A stretch of DNA of 11,273 bases, taken from contig CAZVAR010000126.1 of NCBI GenBank assembly GCA_964625225.1, positions 1 through 11,273 of the forward strand, given 5' to 3'. Every line of letters begins with the position of its first letter. Position 1 is the first letter of the stretch. This document shows positions 1-7,201 of this stretch, piece by piece. Source of the stretch: CAZVAR01 sp964625225. Lineage in GTDB: Bacteria; Pseudomonadota; Alphaproteobacteria; JAJUGE01. The notes below the pieces were generated by a model, which saw nothing but the letters and a program-made list of their open reading frames with translations, was not told the origin of the DNA and did not search any database. Position numbers and translations under genes: made by a program.

Positions 1-581
1 GTCGGCTCGTCGAGCAGCAGCATGTCGGGCTTCGACAGCAGGAGACGGCAGAGCGCCACCCGCCGGCGCTCGCCGCCGGAGAGCTTGGTCACGTCGGCAT
101 CCCCCGGCGGACAGCGCAGCGCATCCATGGCGATCTCGACCTGCCGCTCCAGCTCCCAGCCGTTGGCGGCGTCGATCCGATCCTGCAGCTCGCCCTGTTC
201 CGCCATCAGGGCGTTCATCTCCTCGTCATCGAGCGGCTCGGCGAAGCGGGCGCTGATCTCGTTGAAGCGGTCGAGCAGGTCCTTGGTCTCGCGCACGCCG
301 TCCATGACGTTGCCCATGACGTCCTTGGCGGGGTCGAGCTGGGGCTCCTGCGCGAGATAGCCGATGCGGACCCCGTCGGCGGCCCATGCCTCGCCGCTGG
401 AGCTCTCCTCGAGGCCCGCCATGATCCGGAGCAGCGTGGATTTGCCCGCGCCGTTCGGGCCGAGCACGCCGATCTTGGCGCCGGGAAGGAAGGAGAGCCA
501 GATATCCTCCAGCACCTTCTTGCCGCCGGGATAAGCCTTCGTCAGGCCTTTCATCACATAAATGTACTGATAGGACGCCAT
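1..581 (-). CDS. ettA: Energy-dependent translational throttle protein EttA (ABC-F ATPase), N-terminal part
   Basis: This is the first ~193 codons of an ABC-F protein; the rest lies beyond the left edge of the window. ABC-F proteins are soluble twin-ATPase factors that bind the ribosomal E site. EttA gates entry into the elongation cycle according to the ATP/ADP ratio. The start is ATG at 581 and the protein opens MASYQYIYVMKGLTKAYPGGKK, a beginning typical of EttA. Visible motifs are Walker A (GPNGAGKST, residues 41-49), the ABC signature LSGGERRR, and a Walker B ending LLLDEP at the window edge. Between Walker A and the signature is the acidic helical 'arm' insertion (around DDEEMNALMAEQGELQDRI) that distinguishes EttA from Uup-like ABC-F proteins. 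It lies 56 bases downstream of the DUF294 gene on the same strand. The ribosome-binding site is weak. Family assignment is confident; only the second ATPase domain is unseen. Confidence 0.93.
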   Translation of the reverse strand, partial: MASYQYIYVMKGLTKAYPGGKKVLEDIWLSFLPGAKIGVLGPNGAGKSTLLRIMAGLEESSSGEAWAADGVRIGYLAQEPQLDPAKDVMGNVMDGVRETKDLLDRFNEISARFAEPLDDEEMNALMAEQGELQDRIDAANGWELERQVEIAMDALRCPPGDADVTKLSGGERRRVALCRLLLSKPDMLLLDEP

Positions 582-637
582 CGCGGGTCTCGGTCTCGTT
601 CGGAGAAAATCGGGGTGGGGTCAGCCGCCGCGCCCCA

Positions 638-2071
638 TCAGCCGGCAGCGACCACGTCGCGTACCGTATATGTGATCAAACCGGCGATTTGCAGCGCCTC
701 CTTCAGCATCCGCCGCTTCGCCCGCGTGAGCCCCGCGAGATCGACGAGCGTGCCTGCCGTGCCGCCGGCGTCCAGGTCGGCGAGCTGCTGCTCAAGTATG
801 AGCCGCAGCAACAGTTCGTGCGCGTCGCGAAACTGGAGATAATCCTCCTCGCCGAGGATGCCGGCGTCGGCGGCGCGGGCCAGGCGTTCGCGGGTCGAGC
901 GCTCCGCCCAGCCGAACTTCAGCGCGATCGCCCGTGCGCCGGCGACCAGCGGGTAGAGGCCGGACAGCTTGAGGTCGAGCCGCCGGTCGCTCGGCGGCAA
1001 CCGGCCGAACAGACCCAGCGGCGGCCGGAAGCGCTCCAATTCCACCGCGAGGCGCTGCGGCAATACGCTGCCCTGCGCCACCGCGAACGCCGCCCGGTCC
1101 AGCGCCGCCGCCAGGGCCGCCTCGCCCGCGACCGGTACGAAATCGTAGAAGATGTCGACATTGAGGAGGCTCTCCCCCTCCCCTTCCCGCGCCCAGCCCT
1201 CGATGACCGCCCGCCAGCCGGCAAGGTCGTGCCGCCAAGCGGAGCGCGAGGCCATCACCCCGCCCTGGCAGGGAGACAGGCCGGCCGCCGCAAGGATCGT
1301 GTTCACCCGCTCGCCGAACTGCGCGAACCAGGGGTCGTCAGAACCGCGGCCGGCATGGACGAGCGCATTATCCTGATCGGCGGACAGCAGGCTCTCGCCC
1401 CGCCCGGCCGAGCCGAGCACCAGGAGAGCCCAGGGAGCCGGCGGCGGCCTGCCGGCCTCGGCAAGCTCCGCCGCCGCGAGCTCCGCCGCGCGGGCGGTCA
1501 GACCGCGGATGACGCTGCTCACGACCTCGGCAATCTCGCCCGCGGTCATCCGCTCGGCGAGCAACTGGGCGGCAACGCCGGGGAGCTCGCTCCGGGCGGC
1601 GGCAAGGGCGGCCGCGTCCGCCGCCACGGCGATCGCGTCGCCGATCCGCAGGGTACTCCCGGCGCGCAGGCGCAACAGACCGCGAGCCGTGATCATGCCG
1701 ACCGGCCGGCCCGCGGTATCGCGGACCAGCAAGTGCCTGATGCCGAGCCGGCTCATCCGGCCGATCGCGACATGGACGAAGGCGTCCGCGACGATATCGT
1801 GCACCGGTGCCGTCATCACCGCTGACACCGGGCGGTCGAGCACGGCCGGACCGTGCCGCGCGAGCAGCCGCAATATGTCCCGCTCGGTAACGATCCCGAG
1901 TACGTCGCCGTCGTCCGCGGCCACCAGCACCGAACTGACCCCGGTTTCGTCCATCCGCCGTATCGACGCCCGGAGCGAAGCGTCCGGCCGAGCCGTCACC
2001 AGAGGGGCGCTCATGGCTTCGCCAACCCGGAACCGATAGGGGAAGCTGTCGAGCCGCTCGAGCGCGCGCAT
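638..2071 (-). CDS. CBS-pair / DUF294 putative nucleotidyltransferase
   Basis: A predicted cytoplasmic protein of 477 residues. Two CBS domains (about residues 16-70 and 80-137) normally bind adenine nucleotides. They are followed by a DUF294 nucleotidyltransferase domain related to the GlnD N-terminus, with the metal/nucleotide motif intact: GSAGRGE from residue 210 and DxD at D222/D224. A helical DUF294 C-terminal domain follows, to about residue 465. Many relatives carry a further N-terminal cyclic-nucleotide-binding domain, which is absent here. I chose ATG 2071 because a GGTGAGG ribosome-binding sequence overlaps the stop codon of the upstream exonuclease gene, leaving a gap of 7 bases. 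The longer frame back to 2149 would run into that gene's coding sequence. It is the third gene of the unit divergent from the symporter. DUF294-CBS proteins are repeatedly found beside this symporter class, so a nucleotide-sensing regulatory role is plausible. The substrate and target are unknown. Confidence 0.88.
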   Translation of the reverse strand: MRALERLDSFPYRFRVGEAMSAPLVTARPDASLRASIRRMDETGVSSVLVAADDGDVLGIVTERDILRLLARHGPAVLDRPVSAVMTAPVHDIVADAFVHVAIGRMSRLGIRHLLVRDTAGRPVGMITARGLLRLRAGSTLRIGDAIAVAADAAALAAARSELPGVAAQLLAERMTAGEIAEVVSSVIRGLTARAAELAAAELAEAGRPPPAPWALLVLGSAGRGESLLSADQDNALVHAGRGSDDPWFAQFGERVNTILAAAGLSPCQGGVMASRSAWRHDLAGWRAVIEGWAREGEGESLLNVDIFYDFVPVAGEAALAAALDRAAFAVAQGSVLPQRLAVELERFRPPLGLFGRLPPSDRRLDLKLSGLYPLVAGARAIALKFGWAERSTRERLARAADAGILGEEDYLQFRDAHELLLRLILEQQLADLDAGGTAGTLVDLAGLTRAKRRMLKEALQIAGLITYTVRDVVAAG

Positions 2072-2078
2072 GGACGCC

Positions 2079-3452
2079 TCACCGGATACCGGTCGGCCGC
2101 CACCCGGCAGCCTGCTGCAGGCGCCGCAACCGATGGCCGCGGGCGGCAAAGGCGCTGGCCTCGCCGGCCGTCCGGATGCCCTGCTCCCGCAAACGGGGGA
2201 TCATCCGCGTGAACACTTCCGCCGCAGCGAGGGCGTCTCCCAGCGCCGTATGCCGGCCCACGACCGACACACCGAGACGCGCCGCCACGTCGTCCAGCTC
2301 GAGAGCGGTCGCCTGCGGCTCCAGCGCGGCCGCCAGCAGCGCCGTATCGAGGGACGGCGGATCGTGCCAGGTCTCACCGATCCGGGACGCCTCGCGCGCA
2401 AGCATCGTCAGATCGAACCCGATATTGTGGCCGATCACGACGACGCCCGAATGCAGCAGCGACCGCAGCATCGGCCAGGTCTCGGCGAACGAGGGCGCAC
2501 CCGCGACCATCGCCGTGGTGAGTCCGTGAATCCGGGTCGCCCGGCGCGGAACCGGGATGCACGGATCGACCAGGCTGTCGAAGACGATGTGCCGGTAGAT
2601 GCGGAGACCCTGCAATCTCACGGTCGCGACCGCGACGATCCGGTCCGTGGCCGGATCGAGCCCCGTCGTCTCGAGATCGAGAGACAGCGCGGGAAGAGCG
2701 TCGATCGGCGTCGCGGCCGACGCGGCCGGCAGGTCCGGCGGCCGATCGTGGAGACCCGAGCCCCGATGCAGCGCGGGCCGCGCCTCGGCTTCCGCAGCCA
2801 TGAGGAAAAGGACGAGGCCGGCCTGGTCCGGCAGCGCCACCACCCGGGCCGGGACGCGCTCCCGGCCGCCTAACCCCAGCAGATCGACGGCGACCGGCCC
2901 GCCCGCACTGCGCGCCGCTCGGGCGGCCGCGACCAGACAGTCGCGATCGAACAGACCGTAAATGCTCCGGCCGACGCCGATGCGATCGGCACCGAGGACC
3001 CGGCGCGCGGAGGTATTGGCAAGGCTGATCAGCCCCGTATCGGTGACAACGACGATTCCCTCGGTTGCCGCCGCCACGATCGCGCGCAGCCGGGCCTCCG
3101 CGTCGTACGCACCGCGGTGCCGGCTCCTGACGATCGCGCCGGCATACCTCGCAAGGCGCCCGACCTCGGCGCCGTAAGCGCCAGGAATCCGGAACGGCAA
3201 GGCGGCCTCCGTTCTGGCCGGCCCGTTCGCGGTCGGTGGCTCGCGGCGGCGCCGGCAGAAACGGCGGCTCGCCACGACCAAGACCGCGCCGATCGCCGCC
3301 AGCAGACCGGCGAACCCGGACAGCAGCCCGGCCACCGTCGGATCGAGCCGGGTCAACGGCCCGGACCGCGCGGCCACCATAACGACGACGACCGCCGCCA
3401 CGCCGGCGGCCGCTACCGCGGTCGTCAGTCGGCGGCGGGCGGTGGCCGGCAC
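2079..3452 (-). CDS. Membrane-anchored PAS-domain DnaQ-like 3'-5' exonuclease
   Basis: A 457-residue protein. It has two N-terminal hydrophobic segments (about residues 9-29 and 40-62) followed by an Arg-rich stretch, which suggests an inner-membrane anchor with a cytoplasmic remainder. A PAS-like domain (about 120-225) contains the EGIVVVTDTGLISLANTSA motif. A DEDDh exonuclease domain (about 253-425) is complete: D259 and E261 in SLDLETTGLD, D347 in HNIGFDL, and H401/D406 in HTALGDA. The DnaQ domain resembles the DNA polymerase III epsilon subunit, but this architecture is not that of the replicative proofreading subunit. The start is GTG at 3452, with a strong GGGGGAG ribosome-binding sequence 5 bases upstream. 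The gene overlaps the end of the preceding gene by 28 bases, so the two are probably translationally coupled. Inference: a sensory domain coupled to nuclease or nucleotide-cleaving activity at the membrane, functionally tied to the DUF294 protein and the symporter. The ligand and substrate are unknown. Confidence 0.87.
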   Translation of the reverse strand: MPATARRRLTTAVAAAGVAAVVVVMVAARSGPLTRLDPTVAGLLSGFAGLLAAIGAVLVVASRRFCRRRREPPTANGPARTEAALPFRIPGAYGAEVGRLARYAGAIVRSRHRGAYDAEARLRAIVAAATEGIVVVTDTGLISLANTSARRVLGADRIGVGRSIYGLFDRDCLVAAARAARSAGGPVAVDLLGLGGRERVPARVVALPDQAGLVLFLMAAEAEARPALHRGSGLHDRPPDLPAASAATPIDALPALSLDLETTGLDPATDRIVAVATVRLQGLRIYRHIVFDSLVDPCIPVPRRATRIHGLTTAMVAGAPSFAETWPMLRSLLHSGVVVIGHNIGFDLTMLAREASRIGETWHDPPSLDTALLAAALEPQATALELDDVAARLGVSVVGRHTALGDALAAAEVFTRMIPRLREQGIRTAGEASAFAARGHRLRRLQQAAGWRPTGIR

Positions 3453-4084
3453 GCCGGCTCCCCCGCCGGCCCCCTCGGGGCCGCCGTCAACAGGTCGGCC
3501 GCCACAGCGGCCGGGACGAGCTGACCGATCATCTCCTCATAGCTCCGGCACAGGGCGAACCGGACGGCGTTGCGGACGAGTTCGCGATCGTGGCCACGCA
3601 GGCGGGGGTGAATCGGCAGAACTTCGAAGATCCGATCCCCGGCCGCGGTCCCGATCCGGTGGACCGGCTCCGGCGCGGCGATCTGGGCGGCCGCCAAACG
3701 CCGGCGCAACGCCGCCGTTTCCGCACCCCAACCGTCCGGCATGCGGTGCTCCGGGACCGGATACCGCGCCAGCGACCACGCAACCGCATCGGTCAAGGCA
3801 TCCGCAAGCCTGGGCAGCCCGTCTTCCGCATGGGGCCGCAGAATCCCCTCGGCGACCACCGCGAGATCACCGAGCACGGCGGCGTAGGCCTCCCACCGGC
3901 ATACCTCGACGGCGGCCCGGAACGGCGGTTCCAGGAACAGTTTGTCCCAATCGAGGCCGGCTCGAACGCGGCAATACTCGATTGCGGTCCTCTGCGCGAC
4001 GAACGCACCCTGAGCGGCGAGAAGGCCGCGAAACGCTTCTGCCGTCTCGATGCGGGCCCGGCGCCGCAGCAGCGAACGGAACAC
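3425..4084 (-). CDS. Conserved hypothetical protein of the symporter-divergent unit
   Basis: I do not recognise a named domain. The protein is 219 residues if GTG 4084 is the start. It is soluble and largely helical, with a conserved-looking N-terminal half (FRSLLRRRARIETAEAF, then a segment rich in aromatic and charged residues around EYCRVRAGLDW and CRWEAYAAVL) and a low-complexity Pro/Ala tail. I chose GTG 4084 over the more upstream TTG 4159 for three reasons. A GGAGG sits 5 bases before it. The 4085-4159 stretch is A/T-rich, with rare codons unlike the gene body. That stretch also contains a good promoter match. My impression, which a search should test, is that similar proteins accompany this symporter class in alphaproteobacteria. 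It is the first gene of the minus-strand unit and overlaps the exonuclease gene. The function is unknown. Confidence 0.7.
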   Translation of the reverse strand: MFRSLLRRRARIETAEAFRGLLAAQGAFVAQRTAIEYCRVRAGLDWDKLFLEPPFRAAVEVCRWEAYAAVLGDLAVVAEGILRPHAEDGLPRLADALTDAVAWSLARYPVPEHRMPDGWGAETAALRRRLAAAQIAAPEPVHRIGTAAGDRIFEVLPIHPRLRGHDRELVRNAVRFALCRSYEEMIGQLVPAAVAADLLTAAPRGPAGEPACRPPPAAD

Positions 4085-4126
4085 GACGGCCTCCAGCAGT
4101 TTCGCTCTTCTTGCCTTATTTTTGCC

Positions 4127-4155
4127 ATGATACGCTAACGGCGATGCGGGGTCTA
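4127..4155 (-). promoter_or_regulatory. Candidate sigma-70-type promoter for the hypothetical/exonuclease/DUF294 unit
   Basis: On the minus strand TAGACC (4155-4150) and TATCAT (4132-4127) are separated by exactly 17 bases. They match the -35 and -10 consensus at 4/6 and 5/6 positions. The predicted transcript start near 4120 leaves a short leader before the GTG at 4084. The surrounding sequence is noticeably A/T-rich for this window. This is a consensus match only. Confidence 0.45.
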
Positions 4156-4303
4156 TCAAGCCGGAGGACCGCTCGGTCCGATCGCTTCAGGCGCGGGGAA
4201 AACGGTACCCGAGCAACCGCCAGATGGCCTCCGATCCGCGCCCCGGGCTCCCCGGCCCGAGACGGACAGCGTCACAAAAGACTCATTCGTCATAAAAGCA
4301 TAT

Positions 4304-4310
4304 CCGGAGG
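4304..4310 (+). promoter_or_regulatory. Ribosome-binding site of the symporter small subunit
   Basis: CCGGAGG lies 9 bases before ATG 4320 and fixes the start of the symporter operon. The 4160-4303 stretch upstream of it holds the divergent intergenic region. I found no convincing plus-strand -35/-10 or sigma-54 pair there, although the operon promoter must lie in it. Confidence 0.6.
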
Positions 4311-4319
4311 AAACAGCTC

Positions 4320-4583
4320 ATGCCCGAGTTTTCGACGGCCCGAGCAGAGGAGCATTGGCGCCGTACACGTGCGCTGATGTGGACCACACTGGCAATCTGG
4401 TTTTTCTTCTCCTTCGTAATCCATTTCTTCGTCAGGTCTCTGAATGAAGTGTCGTTCCTCGGATTTCCCCTCGGCTTCTACATGGCAGCCCAGGGGTCTC
4501 TGATCGTTTTCGTCGTCCTGATCTTCTGGTTCGCTCACCGGCAAAACCGGATCGACGAAGAAACCGGCATGGCCGAGGAATGA
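4320..4583 (+). CDS. DUF4212 small subunit of sodium:solute symporter
   Basis: An 87-residue membrane protein of the DUF4212 family, the small partner of a particular class of sodium:solute symporters (TIGRFAM TIGR03647; partner TIGR03648, VC_2705 subfamily). A short charged N-terminus (ARAEEHWRRTRALM) is followed by two transmembrane segments (about residues 19-38 and 50-70). The second ends in the FWFAHRQNRIDEE motif characteristic of the family. The length matches the family. The large subunit starts 10 bases after the stop, and its ribosome-binding site overlaps this gene's stop codon, so the two are co-translated. The partner's specificity is usually inferred to be acetate or another small carboxylate. 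The sequence itself does not show the substrate. Confidence 0.92.
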   Translation: MPEFSTARAEEHWRRTRALMWTTLAIWFFFSFVIHFFVRSLNEVSFLGFPLGFYMAAQGSLIVFVVLIFWFAHRQNRIDEETGMAEE

Positions 4584-4593
4584 GGAGAGAACC

Positions 4594-6353
4594 ATGAAGG
4601 GAGGAGATTTCGTCTCTAATCTCGGACGTATCTACGGACTATACACCGGAAGCTTCGTTGCGTTCGTAATCGTTCTCGCAATCCTGGAGCAGGTCGGAGT
4701 ACCGAACAAGATCATCGGCTATCTTTTCATGTTTCTGACGATCATGGTCTATGCGGCGATCGGCGTGATCTCGCGTACGGCGCAGGTCTCGGAATACTAC
4801 GTCGCCGGGCGACGCGTACCCGCCTTCTACAACGGCATGGCGACCGCCGCCGACTGGATGAGCGCGGCCTCCTTCATCGGCATGGCCGGCACGCTCTACG
4901 CGCTCGGCTATGACGGGCTTGCCTTCGTTCTGGGCTGGACCGGCGGTTACGTGCTCGTGGCCGTGTTGCTCGCGCCTTACCTGCGCAAGTTCGGGGCGTA
5001 TACGGTGCCCGACTTCCTGGGTGCCCGCTACGACGGCAACTTCGCCCGGATGGTCGGAATCCTGGTGCTGATGGCTGCGTCCTTCACCTACGTCGTATCC
5101 CAGATCTACGGTGTCGGGATCATCGTGACCCGCTTCCTCGGCCTGCAGTTCGAGATCGCGGTGTTCGTCGGGCTGGTCGGCATCCTGGTCTGCTCGATGC
5201 TCGGCGGCATGCGGGCGGTGACCTGGACGCAGGTCGCGCAATACATCATCCTGATCATCGCCTATCTGCTGCCGGTCGTCATCCTGTCGGCCCAGCTCAC
5301 GGGCGTACCGATACCGCAGCTCATGTACGGCGAGGCTCTGCAGCGGGTCAGTGAGCTCGAGCGGACGCTCGGCATCGCCAAGGCCACGCCGAACCGTTTC
5401 TCACCTACGATCCGCTGAACTTCTTCGGCCTGATCTTCTGCCTGATGCTCGGCACCGCGGCGCTGCCGCATGTGCTGATGCGCTACTTCACCACGCCGAG
5501 CGTCCGCCAGGCGCGGCTCTCGGTGGGCTGGAGCCTGCTGTTCATCTTCCTGCTCTATTTCACGGCGCCGGCCTACGCGGTTTTCGCCAAGTACGAAGTC
5601 TATTCCAGCGTCCTGGGACAGCCCATCGCATCGCTGCCGGCCTGGGTTGCGGCGTGGGGCCAGACCGGGCTCGTTACGATCAACGACGCCAACGGAGACG
5701 GCATCCTCCAGTTCGCGGAGCTGACGATCAACAACGATGTGATCGTGCTCGCGACGCCGGAGATCGCCGGCCTGCCCTACGTCATCGCCGGCCTCGTCGC
5801 CGCCGGCGGGCTCGCGGCGGCGCTCAGCACCGCCGACGGCCTCCTGCTCGCGATCGCCAACGCGCTGAGTCACGATGTCTACTACCGGATGGTCGACCCG
5901 ACGGCGAACACCAGAAGGCGTCTGATCGTGGCACGGGTCCTGTTGATCGGCGTCGCGATCCTGGCGGCGGTGGTCGCGGGAACCAAGCCGGCGGGGATCC
6001 TGGCGATGGTCGCCTGGGCATTCTCGATCGCGGCGTCCGGATTGTTCCCCGCCTTGGTCATGGGAATCTGGTGGAAGCGTACGACGAGTATCGGTGCGAT
6101 CTGCGGCATGCTCGCGGGCTTCGGCGTATGCCTCTTCTACCTGATCGGGACGCAATATTTCGACATGCCGCTCTGGTTCGGCGTACGGAACATCTCGTGC
6201 GGCCTGTTCGGCATCCCGGTGGCATTCCTGGTCACCTGGACGGTGAGCTTGATGACTCCGGCACCGTCACGCGAGATGCAGGACTTCATCGACCAGGTCC
6301 GGGTGCCACGCGGAGGGACCCTGATGGAGGAAAAGGTGGCGACCGCCACATAG
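4594..6353 (+). CDS. Sodium:solute symporter large subunit (VC_2705-type SSS family), frameshifted
   Basis: A multi-spanning inner-membrane symporter of the SSS family, related to acetate permease ActP. It is the partner of the preceding DUF4212 protein. Frame 1 encodes 274 residues from ATG 4594 to a TGA at 5416-5418, including the family stretch EYYVAGRRVPAFYNGMATAA. The homologous remainder (FFGLIFCLMLGTAALPHVLMRY through LAAALSTADGLLLAIANAL) continues in the -1 frame to 6353. Adding back one base gives 587 codons, 586 residues, the normal family length, so a single base has been lost. The likely site is 5389-5393, where AAGGCCACG would read AAG-GGC-CAC with one more G, giving LGIAKGHAEPFLTYDPLNFF. 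This is either a sequencing error in a G run or a recent inactivating mutation; the rest shows no decay. An EF-hand-like loop sits at 5685-5720. The ribosome-binding site is GAGGAGAG before 4594. Confidence 0.9.
5355..5418 (+). other. Frameshift interval in the symporter gene
   Basis: The downstream frame is open only from 5355 (TGA at 5352-5354), and the upstream frame stops at 5416-5418, so the lost base must fall between these limits. The GG at about 5390-5391 is the best candidate, because restoring GGG yields an uninterrupted family-like sequence. No slippery heptamer is obvious. Confidence 0.85.
5685..5720 (+). other. EF-hand-like calcium-binding loop encoded in the symporter
   Basis: In the downstream frame these 12 codons read DANGDGILQFAE. 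That fits the EF-hand loop consensus: Asp at 1, Asn at 3, Asp at 5, Gly at 6, a hydrophobic residue at 8 and Glu at 12. It lies in the hydrophilic stretch between membrane segments, before the conserved NNDVIVLATPEIAGLPY region. Calcium binding is inference. Confidence 0.6.
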
Positions 6354-6373
6354 GCGGGCAGTCCGACCATCGC

Positions 6374-6409
6374 GGAAGCGGGGCCCGATCGTCCGGGCCC
6401 CGCCATTCC
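6374..6409 (+). terminator. GC-rich hairpin after the symporter gene, probable terminator
   Basis: A perfect 10-bp stem (6378-6387 with 6394-6403) closes a 6-base loop (ATCGTC). Four more pairs, GGAA 6374-6377 with TTCC 6406-6409, extend it across a two-base bulge. It lies 20 bases after the symporter stop. There is no long T tract, so termination or attenuation before the YggT gene is likely but not certain. Confidence 0.6.
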
Positions 6410-6476
6410 GTGCCCACACCCCTCCTCGCCCACCGGCAGGCCGTCCGCGATCCCGCACACGCTGAGGTCGTCTACC

Positions 6477-6788
6477 GTGTTCTGGCAGTACTGGTATTTT
6501 CACCTCCCGAACTACATCCTGGCCGCATTGATGTACACGCTGCTCGGCCGCTTCGTGTTGAGCCTGTTCGTCTCGCCGGACTGGGACAACTATATCTGGC
6601 GTTTCTTCCGTACCATGACGGACCCGGTCCTGGCCGCCGTCGCCGTCATCACACCACGGTTCATGGTTGGACTTCTGATGCCGCTGGTCGCGGTCTTCTG
6701 GATCATCGTGCTGCGGATCATCTACTGGATGGTCCTGGCGAGCCTCGGGCTCGCGCCGCCGCTCGGGGTTGAGACGGGCGCAGGCTGA
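6477..6788 (+). CDS. YggT family membrane protein
   Basis: A 103-residue protein of the YggT family, small inner-membrane proteins of poorly known function. Two hydrophobic segments (about residues 11-31 and 62-92) flank the family-typical stretch with WDNYIWRFFRTMTDPVLAAVAVITP. Many YggT proteins carry this unit twice; this one carries it once, a common short form. The start is GTG 6477, with a GAGG 9 bases upstream. It follows the symporter hairpin on the same strand and precedes another small membrane protein, so it may be expressed by read-through or from its own promoter. Association with the symporter is inferred from position only. Confidence 0.78.
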   Translation: MFWQYWYFHLPNYILAALMYTLLGRFVLSLFVSPDWDNYIWRFFRTMTDPVLAAVAVITPRFMVGLLMPLVAVFWIIVLRIIYWMVLASLGLAPPLGVETGAG

Positions 6789-6826
6789 CCCCAACTCGAT
6801 CAGAACGCCGTTCAAACGGGCGGGAC

Positions 6827-7189
6827 ATGGAGCGGATACGACAGTGCGCCCGTATCGTCCTCTGGCGGGGCCTGGGATTCTCGACGCTCGGCATCGGCAC
6901 CCTGATGGTCGGCCTGAGCTGGGATCCGGTGCTGTGTCTGGCCTCCGGCGCCATACTTACGGCGGTCGTCGGGCTCGTGCTGATCTGCAAGGCCATCAAC
7001 GCGCCGACCACGAACTACCGGGACACGGAAGTGTGGCTGCTGCTCGACGGGCGTCACAACCTGGAAGAGAGCCGGGCGCAGGAGGTCATCGGCAGTCTGC
7101 TCGGCTCGATGTATCGGAGATGCGCCGAGTGCGCTCTCGCCATCGCCACGGCGCAGTGGCTGCTCAGCGTCGTCGCGCGTCTGGCATGA
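6827..7189 (+). CDS. Small membrane protein of unknown function
   Basis: I do not recognise a family. The product is 120 residues. A basic N-terminus (MERIRQCARIVLWR) is followed by two adjacent hydrophobic segments (about residues 16-32 and 36-55). A soluble region of mixed charge (residues 56-95) comes next, and the C-terminus is again hydrophobic (about 99-118). A purine-rich GGGCGGG lies just before ATG 6827, 38 bases after the YggT gene on the same strand, so the two may be co-transcribed. The gene ends 12 bases from the end of the convergent glycosyltransferase gene, with no room for separate terminators. Composition matches its neighbours, which supports a real gene. Confidence 0.65.
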   Translation: MERIRQCARIVLWRGLGFSTLGIGTLMVGLSWDPVLCLASGAILTAVVGLVLICKAINAPTTNYRDTEVWLLLDGRHNLEESRAQEVIGSLLGSMYRRCAECALAIATAQWLLSVVARLA

Positions 7190-7201
7190 GGCGAGCGGGA
7201 T

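Noticed and set aside
582..637. Terminator between the DUF294 gene and ettA
   Set aside because: Only a weak 5-bp stem with a 12-base loop; not distinguishable from background in GC-rich DNA.
689..1825. Long plus-strand reading frame opposite the DUF294 gene
   Set aside because: Arg/Pro/Gln-rich shadow frame typical of high-GC DNA; the minus strand holds recognisable CBS and DUF294 motifs.
2072..2149. Upstream start at 2149 for the DUF294 protein
   Set aside because: It would overlap the exonuclease coding end by about 70 bases and lacks a ribosome-binding site as good as the one at 2071.
3793..4128. Minus-strand frame from ATG 4128 (MAKIRQEERN...)
   Set aside because: Out of frame with the conserved-looking protein and Arg/Ser-rich; it starts inside the candidate promoter.
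5355..5418. Programmed -1 ribosomal frameshift in the symporter
   Set aside because: I see no slippery heptamer with a following pseudoknot, and relatives, as far as I know, use a single frame.
5351..6772. Long plus-strand reading frame across the symporter end and YggT gene
   Set aside because: Low-complexity Arg/Gly/Pro-rich product with no family; it overlaps two real genes in another frame.
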